Positions 1-7,856 of a stretch of DNA of 64,000 nucleotides are shown here, in pieces. Under the pieces are notes generated by a model, which made no database searches, was not told where the DNA came from, and worked only from the letters and a program-made list of their open reading frames with translations. Made by a program: the position numbers and the translations under genes. This DNA comes from an uncultured Myxococcales bacterium. Lineage in GTDB: Bacteria > Myxococcota_A > UBA9042 > CAIXZC01. Position 1 is the stretch's first letter; each line of letters opens with the position of its first letter. Where the stretch lies: the NCBI GenBank assembly GCA_903895725.1, contig CAITUV010000017.1, positions 1-64,000 of the forward strand, written 5' to 3'.

Positions 1-1
1 C

Positions 2-421
2 GTGGTCGGCACGTTCTCGGTGGTCGGAGGAGCGGGGCGGCCGCCCGAGATGGGCCTGGCGCTGAGCGGCGACACCGCGGTGCTCAGCTTCCCGATCTTC
101 TCCGGGGACGAGTTGGCGGGGCTCAAGGCCGTCGGGCTCTCAGCATCGGGAACGCCGGTGCTTCTCTCCGCCCACTACCGTGGCAACAACCCCTTCGTCG
201 AGGCGACGTACGGGCGGATCTGGTCTCTCAGGACGGACGGGATGCTGTCGGTCATGGGGCTGAAGGACGGGCAGCTAGAGAGCCTCCTGGGCTCGCAGAT
301 CTTCCTTGACCTGTTGGACATCCCGGGAGGGAAGTTCCAGGTGCACGGCGGGTACATGTTCGTGTTCGAGGATTCGCTCAGCATCGCAGACGGCCGGGCG
401 TGGATCCTGGAGGAACCATGA
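2..421 (+). CDS. C-terminal part of a propeller-type surface protein (5' truncated)
   Basis: The reading frame is open to the left edge, so only the last ~139 residues are present and the true start lies outside the window; the GTG at base 2 is only the first start-like codon. The end reads GGYMFVFEDSLSIADG, which resembles the end of the next gene (GGYAFLFGEEFSVVDVHG). I infer tandem paralogues of the LVIVD/beta-propeller lipoprotein type. The TGA stop lies 28 bp before the next start, so the two are probably co-transcribed. The fragment contains no cysteine and no membrane segment. Function unknown. Confidence 0.6.
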   Translation: MVGTFSVVGGAGRPPEMGLALSGDTAVLSFPIFSGDELAGLKAVGLSASGTPVLLSAHYRGNNPFVEATYGRIWSLRTDGMLSVMGLKDGQLESLLGSQIFLDLLDIPGGKFQVHGGYMFVFEDSLSIADGRAWILEEP

Positions 422-449
422 GTCCTTCGTCGTCGGCCTGGAGAGCGGG

Positions 450-2915
450 ATGAAGAGGGTGTGGCCAATCCTCGCTGTGGTGCTGTCCCTGGTGTCCTGC
501 GGCTCGAAGTGTCCGAAGCCCTCGACGCCCGACGTACCCGGCTGTGCACCCGTTTCGGTGGAAGTCATCGAAGAGACGGTGCTCCCACCTGGAGATGCAG
601 CTCCGGCTGGAGATGCAGTTCTGGCTGGAGACGCAGCCCCGGATGCTTTGTCCGTTCCTGACGTTGCCGACGTCACGGAAGTCGGCCCGAGGCCGGATTC
701 CGCCGGGGAGACTGAAGAGGTGGGCGCAAGCGGGTGCGGGGACGGGCTGTGCGATCCGGCTTCGGGCGAGCGCTGCGGAACGTGCCCCGAGGATTGCCTC
801 TGCCAGGGCGGAATGGCCTGCGGGCCGGGCGGGGCGTGCTGCTGGGCGGGGGTATGCGGGTCGCTGGGCATGGAGTGCGGGATCGTGGTCGACGGCTGCG
901 GTGATGACCTGGACTGCGGTGCGTGCGAGGGAGGGAAGGAGTGCATCGACGGAGTGTGCACCGACGGCCTGTGCGAGCCTGAGCTCGTGCGGGCCTTGTC
1001 GGGCGATGTGGGGGCCGTCGCCTTCTCGGGCACGGTGGCCGTGGTCGGGACTGAGCGGGACATCCTCGTCCTGGACGTATCCGATCCGACGAAGCCGGTC
1101 GTGCAGGCACGGATCTCGTCGAAGTGGCGCGTGCGTGAGGTGTGGATCGACGGGGCATACGCCTATGTGTTGACTCACAGCCCGCTCCTTCCGATCGACG
1201 AATGGACGACGGTGGCGAAGTCCGAGCTCCGGATCCTGGACCTTACGGACCCGACCGCCCCCGTGGTTCTCGGAACCTCGACATGGAATGTCGGCCAGTC
1301 GGGGACCGGAGCGACGGACCTGACCGTTGGCAACGGGGTGGCGTACCTGATCGAGAATGGTCGCGGACCGTACCGGGTCGACGTGTCCGATCCGGCCCAG
1401 CCCGGCCCGCGCATCCCCTTCTTCTCCAATGACAACCCGCCTCCGGGCTGGCACTTCCCGGAAGATGCGACGGAGCTGACGCTCGACCAGGACAATCTGT
1501 ATCTGCTGGATGGGGCGCTGGGAATCATGGAGTTCGACATCTCGGATCCCGAGGCCCCGGTTTTGACCGGGGAGTGGTCCTTCTACTGGGGGCATGGCGG
1601 CATCGCCGTGGTCGGGGACCTGTTGGTGGCCACTGCCTATGGGTGGCTACTGGTGTTTGACGTGAACGCTCCCGGCACGGAGTGGATTCTCGCGATCGAA
1701 GCGTGCGGAGGCACGGAGTGGAAAGGGCTTCGGGCAGAGGGCACCATGCTGCATGGTGTTCTCGAGGACGGAAACGCGACTCTCCTGGTCGACGTCGACC
1801 TGGCGGATCCTTCGGCCCCGCTCTGCGTGCCCGGCGCGCTGGTGCCTCTGTGCAAGGGGTTTGCCGTCTCGGACGGGGTCGAGCTGGTCGCTGCCGGGGA
1901 TTCGGGCCTGCTGGTGTTCGAGGCAGACCTGGGGGCTGGCAATGGACCTCTCGGCGTCTTGCACCTTCCCGACGGGGGAGGGCTCGGGGGTATCGTGGAC
2001 GGGCAGACCGCCTACACAGCGACGTCGGGCGGCCTGGGGCTGTGGGACGTTCGGAACCCGTCCGAGCCAGTGAGCCTCTCGTTCATCGGTGTCCCTGAGG
2101 GTGTGGCCGGAGTGATCGGCCTGGGGCGGCACGCGATCCTGCTGGCCGGCGGATGGGCCACGCTCCAGACCGGTGGTGCGCTCGGGCTGGTCGACGTGTC
2201 CGACCCGTGGCACCCGGCGCAGATCGACGTTGTCGATCTGCCCTGCACGGGGAGGGAGCTGACCCGAGTCGGGAGTGCAGGGTACCTCCTGTGTCACGTC
2301 ACTCCGGGGGAGCCGGATGCACTGCTACGGGTGACGGTTTCCGACACGGATCGCCTCGAAGTGACCGCCTTGCCGGCCCCACCCCCTCCGCCTGCGAGCC
2401 TGGCCGCGGCCGGCGGGCTCCTGGTGGCCGGGTTCTCCTGGTACCAGTCCGGCAAGTTCGTGACCGGGTTCGACCTGCTTGCCGTGGATGCCGGGATGCC
2501 CGAAAAGCTGGGGCAGCTCGCATTCGAAGGCGCTGCGCTTCAAAGCTTCCTGGCGGCCACTCCGACCCAGGTGTTTCTCGGGGGGACGAAGGCGAAGCTC
2601 GGGGACCCCTCACCGGCCGTGCTCGTCGATATCTCCGATCCCTCCAACCCGGAGACGTTCGGAACCGCTACGGTCGAAGGGCAGAGCATCGCCATGACCG
2701 CCGGCCGTGTGTGGATCCCAGGCCCCTCAGGCGCCTTCGTAGTGTTCGATACGGCACCGGGTGGGGAGCTTCCCTCCCTGGCCACCGAGCTGTTCTTCCA
2801 CGGCCAGTTTCCACCGGCCGATTCTTCGGCAATCACCGTCACCGGCGGCTATGCGTTCCTGTTCGGCGAGGAGTTCTCTGTCGTGGACGTGCACGGCTGC
2901 TGGGCCGGGAAGTAG
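450..2915 (+). CDS. LVIVD/beta-propeller repeat lipoprotein with Cys-rich neck
   Basis: Predicted lipoprotein of 821 residues. Start chosen at ATG 450, just after a purine-rich GAGAGCGGG, because it opens a signal peptide with lipobox LVSC (Cys17). An acidic Ala/Asp/Pro spacer follows, including three GDAAPA-like units encoded by an 18-bp tandem repeat (residues about 47-64). Residues about 95-175 hold a Cys-rich segment (CGDGLCDP, CGTCPEDC). The remainder is made of repeated blades of the form ILVLDVSDPTKPVV, typical of LVIVD repeats that build surface propellers. Likely outer-membrane or surface exposed. The ligand is unknown. The upstream partial gene looks like a paralogue. Confidence 0.85.
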   Translation: MKRVWPILAVVLSLVSCGSKCPKPSTPDVPGCAPVSVEVIEETVLPPGDAAPAGDAVLAGDAAPDALSVPDVADVTEVGPRPDSAGETEEVGASGCGDGLCDPASGERCGTCPEDCLCQGGMACGPGGACCWAGVCGSLGMECGIVVDGCGDDLDCGACEGGKECIDGVCTDGLCEPELVRALSGDVGAVAFSGTVAVVGTERDILVLDVSDPTKPVVQARISSKWRVREVWIDGAYAYVLTHSPLLPIDEWTTVAKSELRILDLTDPTAPVVLGTSTWNVGQSGTGATDLTVGNGVAYLIENGRGPYRVDVSDPAQPGPRIPFFSNDNPPPGWHFPEDATELTLDQDNLYLLDGALGIMEFDISDPEAPVLTGEWSFYWGHGGIAVVGDLLVATAYGWLLVFDVNAPGTEWILAIEACGGTEWKGLRAEGTMLHGVLEDGNATLLVDVDLADPSAPLCVPGALVPLCKGFAVSDGVELVAAGDSGLLVFEADLGAGNGPLGVLHLPDGGGLGGIVDGQTAYTATSGGLGLWDVRNPSEPVSLSFIGVPEGVAGVIGLGRHAILLAGGWATLQTGGALGLVDVSDPWHPAQIDVVDLPCTGRELTRVGSAGYLLCHVTPGEPDALLRVTVSDTDRLEVTALPAPPPPPASLAAAGGLLVAGFSWYQSGKFVTGFDLLAVDAGMPEKLGQLAFEGAALQSFLAATPTQVFLGGTKAKLGDPSPAVLVDISDPSNPETFGTATVEGQSIAMTAGRVWIPGPSGAFVVFDTAPGGELPSLATELFFHGQFPPADSSAITVTGGYAFLFGEEFSVVDVHGCWAGK
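589..642 (+). repeat. 18-bp tandem repeat, three copies, in frame in a lipoprotein linker
   Basis: Three adjacent 18-bp units (589-606, 607-624, 625-642) share CTGGAGAYGCAG and encode six residues each (PGDAAP-like). Being a multiple of three, copy-number change would lengthen the post-lipobox linker without a frameshift. Confidence 0.8.
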
Positions 2916-2958
2916 CCGTGGATGTGCTGTGGGTGAGGGATGCGGACGGGCCCCCATG

Positions 2959-3173
2959 CTCGGCACGTCATCCTGAGCGACCCGGCCTTCCTGCCGACGC
3001 AGTCAGATCTGCCTGGCTGCCGGGAGCGAAGGAGCACTGCCTCCCTTGCGTCCGAAAGGCCGCGGGTCCAGCGGCCGTGCGGGCACCCCGGCCGAGATCC
3101 TTCCGCCCCTCCAGAAAGGCACAGCCGGGGCAGCAGGCCGTGCGTCGGGGGCGTCAGGATGACATGTGCCGAG
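2959..3173. repeat. 215-bp inverted-repeat element (MITE-like) in an intergenic region
   Basis: The 359-bp gap between two convergent genes holds no convincing gene. It contains near-perfect terminal inverted repeats: CTCGGCACGTCATCCTGA at 2959-2976 and its complement, with a 2-bp insertion, at 3154-3173. A nested pair, CCGACGCA (2994-3001) and TGCGTCGG (3141-3148), continues the pairing inward, and the centre has more G/C hairpins. No transposase is encoded. It looks like a non-autonomous palindromic element or a structured repeat. No second copy was noticed in this window. Confidence 0.6.
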
Positions 3174-3252
3174 CGCAGAGGCGGATGTGCCCATTTTCTA
3201 CCCGATCGATCCCCATCCCTTGAACCCCCCGGCACGGGGGGTGGCCGATCTG

Positions 3253-3306
3253 CCGTGGCACCGCCACGGATCCGCTATAGCCCCGGGTCCGGGAGCGGAC
3301 CCGGGG
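3253..3306. terminator. Paired G/C hairpins between convergent genes, probable bidirectional terminator
   Basis: Two perfect hairpins lie at the convergent 3' ends. CCGTGGC/GCCACGG (3253-3269) has a 3-nt loop. CCCCGGGTCCG/CGGACCCGGGG (3281-3306) has an 11-bp stem and GGAG loop. The second overlaps the last codons of the minus-strand peptidase gene. There is no T-run, so factor-independent termination is uncertain. Confidence 0.5.
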
Positions 3307-4135
3307 TCACCCTGTGGATGTGCCGTGGGCGCTGCCCGCACCGCAGCAGCTCAGGCCGATACTCGAAGTGCATCGTGTCGAAGTGGTACCACCGTCCACC
3401 CCAGATGAACCCGTGACGCTCGAAGGCCTCGACGAGCTCGGCCGGCACCCGGTTCTTCCAGGGGCGTAGGCCGTCTGGATTGGGCTTGTTCCATCGCCAG
3501 AAGTCCGCCTTCTCCAGCGCCACGTCGATCGCGATGCCGAAGCTGTGTGCGCTCAGCCGGTCGGTCCCCCGGACTTTGCGCCACGTGTACGGACCGGTCA
3601 GATCGCAAGCCAGCTTCCGGGTCGCATCCGGCAGATTCTCGATGTCGCGGGCCACGGCCTCAAGCTCCAGGTTGACTCGGTTGATCGTGGTTGCCCGCAG
3701 ACGGGTACGCTTGCACCCGGTCACCCATTGGACCGGACCCAGCCGACTCTCGACCTCCCGGGCGGTCGAGCCATACATCTTCCGGAAGAATGCCTCGTTC
3801 CGGATCCGGCCCGGATCGTCATCCTTGGCCGGTGCCTCGATGGCCCCGCCGGCCGGGTAGGGCTGGGACATCATGTCCTCGAGATCGCCGTCGGCCAGCT
3901 TCTCGTCATGGGACTTGGTCTTCCCGTCGTCCCAGGGCAAGCGCGTTCCGTCCCTCCAAACCAGTTGCCACTGCGTTTCCCCCCCCGTGCCCGTGCCCGT
4001 GCCCGATGCCGATGGGTTGGGGGGGGCGAGGAAATCCGGGTAAGACTCCACAAGGCACTGGAGGGTGGCCGGAGGGGCCGGAGAGGGATCCTCGGGCGGG
4101 GCGAGCGCAACGAGCAGGGTCACTAGGAGCGGCAT
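3275..4135 (-). CDS. M15-family (VanY-like) peptidoglycan peptidase, exported
   Basis: Encodes 286 residues with a short hydrophobic N-terminus, then a Pro/Ser/Gly-rich linker that includes (TG)n from a GTGCCC microsatellite. The C-terminal half carries the zinc-peptidase signature: SAHSFGIAID at about 195-204 and WYHFDTMHFEY at about 247-257, supplying the His/Asp ligands of M15 D-Ala-D-Ala or L-Ala-D-Glu peptidases. It should cleave cell-wall peptides in the periplasm. It begins 12 bp after the stop of the upstream Cys-rich lipoprotein gene on the same strand, with only a weak AAGAGA as ribosome site, so translational coupling is likely. Exact peptide-bond specificity cannot be read from the sequence. 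Confidence 0.85.
   Translation of the reverse strand: MPLLVTLLVALAPPEDPSPAPPATLQCLVESYPDFLAPPNPSASGTGTGTGGETQWQLVWRDGTRLPWDDGKTKSHDEKLADGDLEDMMSQPYPAGGAIEAPAKDDDPGRIRNEAFFRKMYGSTAREVESRLGPVQWVTGCKRTRLRATTINRVNLELEAVARDIENLPDATRKLACDLTGPYTWRKVRGTDRLSAHSFGIAIDVALEKADFWRWNKPNPDGLRPWKNRVPAELVEAFERHGFIWGGRWYHFDTMHFEYRPELLRCGQRPRHIHRVTPGPLPDPGL
3982..4014. repeat. GTGCCC/GATGCC hexanucleotide microsatellite inside the M15 gene
   Basis: Three GTGCCC units followed by GATGCC/GATGGG-like units lie in frame in the linker of the peptidase, giving a Gly-Thr/Ser-Ala run on the coding strand. C and G homopolymers flank both sides. Confidence 0.7.
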
Positions 4136-4147
4136 CGCGGGTCTCTT

Positions 4148-7100
4148 CTACGGTGCCACGTAGACCCACAGGTACCGATTGCCGCCGAGGTTCTGGGCGA
4201 AACAGTTGGCGGCCTCCCAGGAGCAACTGTTGTTGATGGTGAGATTGGAGTTGGTTTCCCCACAGCCGGCCGGACCGGCCCACCAGCTCGTCGAAACGTG
4301 GGGGTGGTTTCCGGAGGCATAGATCTCGTTGGTCCAGCCTGCGAAATTCGAGTTGTAGATGAGGCCGGATTCCGGGTAGGAAGCCAGACCGTCCTTGAAC
4401 ACGTTCTTCTTCACGTCAATGTAACGGTAGTTGTTCTTGTCTGCCCCGCACACGAGGCGGATCTTGCTGTAGGCAGCACCGGCGCAATCGTTTCCCCAGG
4501 CCTGGGGAACATCGTCGCCGCCCGGCTTGTCGAGGTAGCCTTCACACTGGAGCCAGGCACCGCCGAACACCGGGCCGAGCTCGCCGGAGAAGCCGGGAAC
4601 CGTGGGGGAGGAAGCGGTGCAATTGTTCTCGCAGCCGTCTCCCGACACCTGGTTGCCATCGTCGCAGACCTCGCCGGCCTCCACCTTGCCGTTCCCGCAG
4701 CAGGGAGAAATGGGAGTGTATTTGCATCCCGTGGCCGGTTCGCAGCTGTCGCTGGTGCACTTGTCCCCGTCATTGCAGGTCACGGTGCTTCCCGGCTTGC
4801 ACACTCCGCCTCCGCACACATCTCCCGTGGTGCAGGCGTTGCCGTCGTTGCACCCCGCCGTGTTGGGCGTAAACACGCACCCGGTCAGGGGGGCGCACGA
4901 GTCGTCCGTGCAGACGTTGCCGTCGTTGCACGAAAGGTCTCCGGAACCGATGCAGGTGCCGTTCGCACACACGTCGGTCGTGGTGCATGCATTGCCATCG
5001 TTGCAGGCTGCCGTGTTGTTCAACTGCTTGCACCCGGTCTTGGGATCGCACGTGTCGGTCGTGCAGACGTTGGAATCGTCGCAGCTCACCCAGGCGGTCC
5101 CGACGCAGGTTCCATCCAGGCAGGTATCCCCCGTCGTGCAGGCGTTCTTGTCATCGCACTGCCCTGTTGCAGGTGTGTGCGTGCAGCCACCCTTGGGGTC
5201 GCAGCCGTCGGCGGTGCAGGGGTTGCCGTCGTCGCAGCTCAACCATTGCGCCGGCTTGCATCCGCCGGCCGCGCACTTGTCGCCGACCGTGCAGATGTCG
5301 CCATCGTCGCACGGGGCCGAGTTGGCCGTGTGCAGGCAGCCCTGGGCCGGGTCGCACGTGTCATCCGTGCAGGGGTTGTCGTCGCCGCAGGCCAGAGTCC
5401 CCGAGCCGACGCACGTGCCTGCGCCGCACTTGTCGGTCGTAGTGCACTTGTTTCCGTCGTCGCACGGGTCGGAGTTGGGGGTCTGCACGCACCCCGACTT
5501 CGGGTCGCACGAGTCCGTGGTGCAGGAGTTCCCGTCGTTGCAACTGGGCGCCGGTCCCCCCTTGCACAGACCTCCGGCGCACGTGTCGGTCCCGGTGCAC
5601 GGGTTTCCGTCGTCGCAGGGGGCCTTGTTCTCCAGGTGGACGCACCCCTTGGCCGGATCGCACAGATCGTCCGTGCACACGTTGCCGTCGTTGCAGTCCA
5701 GCGCAATGCTCCCCTTGCAGAGGCCGTTCTTGCATACATCCGTCGTGGTGCAGACGTTGCCGTCGTCACAACCGGCAGCGTTGTTCTTGTGGATACACCC
5801 TCCATCCGGGTCGCACGAGTCGTCGGTGCACACGTTGCCGTCGTCGCACGGCAACAGCGAGCTGCCCTGGCAGACCCCCAGCTTGCAAGCGTCTCCGGTC
5901 GTGCACTTGTTGCCGTCGTTGCACGGGACCTGGTTGAACACGAACTTGCACCCCAGGGCCGGGTCGCACGAGTCATCCGTGCAGACGTTGCCGTCGTTGC
6001 AGACCAGGACGCCTGCGGGAGCGCAGGCCCCCAGCTTGCACACGTCTCCGGTCGTGCATTCGTTGGAGTCGTTGCACGGGAGCTGGTTGAACTGGTGGAC
6101 GCATCCCTTGACCGGGTCGCACGAGTCGTCCGTGCACACGTTGCCGTCGTTGCAGTCCTGGACCTTGCCCGATACACAGTTGCCGCCGGAGCACTGGTCC
6201 GCCAGCGTGCAGGGATTCCCGTCCTCGCAAGCCGAAGCGTTGGGCGCGAACTTGCACCCCAGGCCCGCATCGCACGAATCATCGGTGCAGACGTTCCCGT
6301 CGTTGCAGTTGACTGCCTTGCCCCCTCCGCACGTCCCGTTCTGGCACGCTTCCGCAAAGGTGCAGGCGTCCCCGTCGTTGCAGGCCTTCCCTTCGTTGGC
6401 CGCGACGAACGAGCATTCGCCGGACAGCGGGTTGCACGAGGCCGCCAGGCATTCCGAGCCGATTCCCTTGGGCTCGGGGCACACCACCAGGCTCTTCTCA
6501 TCCACCACGCACTTGTGCGGAAGCTGCTTGGTGTCGCACACCAGCTTCCCGTTGCAGACATCGGAGTCCTCGAGCGCCAGGCAGTCCGAGCTCTCCTTGC
6601 AGTCGCAGTCCACCGCGTACCCCGAACACTTCCCCTGGCCGCACACGTCGCTCACCGTGCAGGGATCCTCATCGTCGCAGTCCGCCTTGTTGAACGAGTA
6701 CTTGCACCCGCCGGTCGGGTCGCACTCGTCCGTGGTGCACACGTTGTCGTCGTTGCAGTTGATGGCCGTGCCGAAACATTCGCCCGACTCGCAGTGGTCG
6801 GCCAGGGTGCAGACGTCGCCGTCGTCGCACGAGGTCCCCGACAGCGGCTCGTGCAGGCACCCGGCCTCCGCATCGCACGAATCCTTGGTGCACCCGTTCC
6901 CGTCGTCGCAGGAGACATTGTCCACGTCCCCGTCACAGTCGTCGTCGATGCCGTTGCACTCCTCCTCCTGAGGCACCGGAGCATCACAGGCGGACAGCCC
7001 TTCCGGCCCGCACGTTCTTTCCCCCTGGCACTCTCCCAGGTCGTTCGCCGCCAGGCAGATCGTCGACAACCCCAGCGCCACCGACTTCTTCGAGCACGAG

Positions 7101-7708
7101 CACACGCCACTGTCCGAAACGCACTGCTTCAACACGCTCCCTTCCGTGGTCTCAGCATCCTTGCACGTGAACCCGAACGGACAGGTCCCATCGCACGGAG
7201 CGCCGCAGAACCGTCCCGCCGCACCATAGTCCACGCACACATCCTCGATCCCGGTTGCCGACTTGCAGTCCGCACTGCTCTTGCACGGACGGCACAGGTG
7301 CGTATAGGGCGACACGCACGCAAACTGGAGATCCGGCCCTCCCGTCGAAATCTGCTGGCAAGCCCACCCTTGTGGACACTCCTCCACGCAGGTATCGGAG
7401 CACACGTTGTCCCCCATGTGCTCCACGCAAATACCCGACAGGCAGTCCTTCCCATCCGCGCAAGGCTCCAGGAAGCAGCCGGTTCCGGGCTCACAGCCGC
7501 TGCCCGTGTCGACCCACGAGTCGACCTTCGTTTCAGGAGGCTCCACCCACGCGTCGGTGAGGTCCGGGGCAGGGGATGTCTCCACGGTCGTCTCGACCTG
7601 GGCAACCTCCACGGCATCGTCGCCGCCCGTCACCAGCGTGTTGCCTCCAGAACAAGCTCCCAGGCCGACCAAACCGATCAGCAACCCCATTGTCCACAGT
7701 CGTCTCAT
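4148..7708 (-). CDS. Giant Cys-rich repeat lipoprotein (CNDGN/CTDDSC modules, MopE and DUF4215 motifs)
   Basis: A 1,186-residue predicted lipoprotein with lipobox GLGAC, an acidic spacer to about residue 65, and a Cys-rich head. A MopE-type motif ECNGIDDDCDGD lies near 249-260. About twelve 50-residue modules follow, each pairing CNDGNVCTDDSCDP..GC with CNDGN.CTTGD.C...C (about 265-1000). A DUF4215-like motif (CGNGKVEAGEVCDDGN) is near 1005, and a unique ~145-residue tail starts near 1040. Asp/Asn-rich disulfide modules suggest a stiff, possibly calcium-binding surface stalk; that is inference. A close paralogue lies at 21928-25767, with the same head and stalk but a different tail. The M15 peptidase gene follows directly. 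Confidence 0.85.
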   Translation of the reverse strand: MRRLWTMGLLIGLVGLGACSGGNTLVTGGDDAVEVAQVETTVETSPAPDLTDAWVEPPETKVDSWVDTGSGCEPGTGCFLEPCADGKDCLSGICVEHMGDNVCSDTCVEECPQGWACQQISTGGPDLQFACVSPYTHLCRPCKSSADCKSATGIEDVCVDYGAAGRFCGAPCDGTCPFGFTCKDAETTEGSVLKQCVSDSGVCSCSKKSVALGLSTICLAANDLGECQGERTCGPEGLSACDAPVPQEEECNGIDDDCDGDVDNVSCDDGNGCTKDSCDAEAGCLHEPLSGTSCDDGDVCTLADHCESGECFGTAINCNDDNVCTTDECDPTGGCKYSFNKADCDDEDPCTVSDVCGQGKCSGYAVDCDCKESSDCLALEDSDVCNGKLVCDTKQLPHKCVVDEKSLVVCPEPKGIGSECLAASCNPLSGECSFVAANEGKACNDGDACTFAEACQNGTCGGGKAVNCNDGNVCTDDSCDAGLGCKFAPNASACEDGNPCTLADQCSGGNCVSGKVQDCNDGNVCTDDSCDPVKGCVHQFNQLPCNDSNECTTGDVCKLGACAPAGVLVCNDGNVCTDDSCDPALGCKFVFNQVPCNDGNKCTTGDACKLGVCQGSSLLPCDDGNVCTDDSCDPDGGCIHKNNAAGCDDGNVCTTTDVCKNGLCKGSIALDCNDGNVCTDDLCDPAKGCVHLENKAPCDDGNPCTGTDTCAGGLCKGGPAPSCNDGNSCTTDSCDPKSGCVQTPNSDPCDDGNKCTTTDKCGAGTCVGSGTLACGDDNPCTDDTCDPAQGCLHTANSAPCDDGDICTVGDKCAAGGCKPAQWLSCDDGNPCTADGCDPKGGCTHTPATGQCDDKNACTTGDTCLDGTCVGTAWVSCDDSNVCTTDTCDPKTGCKQLNNTAACNDGNACTTTDVCANGTCIGSGDLSCNDGNVCTDDSCAPLTGCVFTPNTAGCNDGNACTTGDVCGGGVCKPGSTVTCNDGDKCTSDSCEPATGCKYTPISPCCGNGKVEAGEVCDDGNQVSGDGCENNCTASSPTVPGFSGELGPVFGGAWLQCEGYLDKPGGDDVPQAWGNDCAGAAYSKIRLVCGADKNNYRYIDVKKNVFKDGLASYPESGLIYNSNFAGWTNEIYASGNHPHVSTSWWAGPAGCGETNSNLTINNSCSWEAANCFAQNLGGNRYLWVYVAP

Positions 7709-7787
7709 GGTTCAACCTCCAGGCATAAGGACCTGCGCCGCGGCACAGGATACCACGGAGTGCCCGCAGACGGAAATGACGCAGCGC

Positions 7788-7816
7788 TTGAATCTGTGCT
7801 CCGGGCGAGGCAGGAT
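7788..7816 (+). promoter_or_regulatory. Putative weak sigma70-type promoter for the U32 gene
   Basis: TTGAAT (7788-7793), 17-bp spacer, CAGGAT (7811-7816). It places transcription start just upstream of the proposed TTG start at 7857, so in-frame ATGs further upstream are unlikely to be used. The -10 match is poor. Confidence 0.3.
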
Positions 7817-7856
7817 TCCCTGCAGGTCGCATTGGCCTGGAAAGGAGTCGGATGTC

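Noticed and set aside
7776..7778. ATG 7776 as start of the U32 gene
   Set aside because: No ribosome site, and it lies upstream of the candidate promoter; TTG 7857 has AAGGAG nine bases before it.
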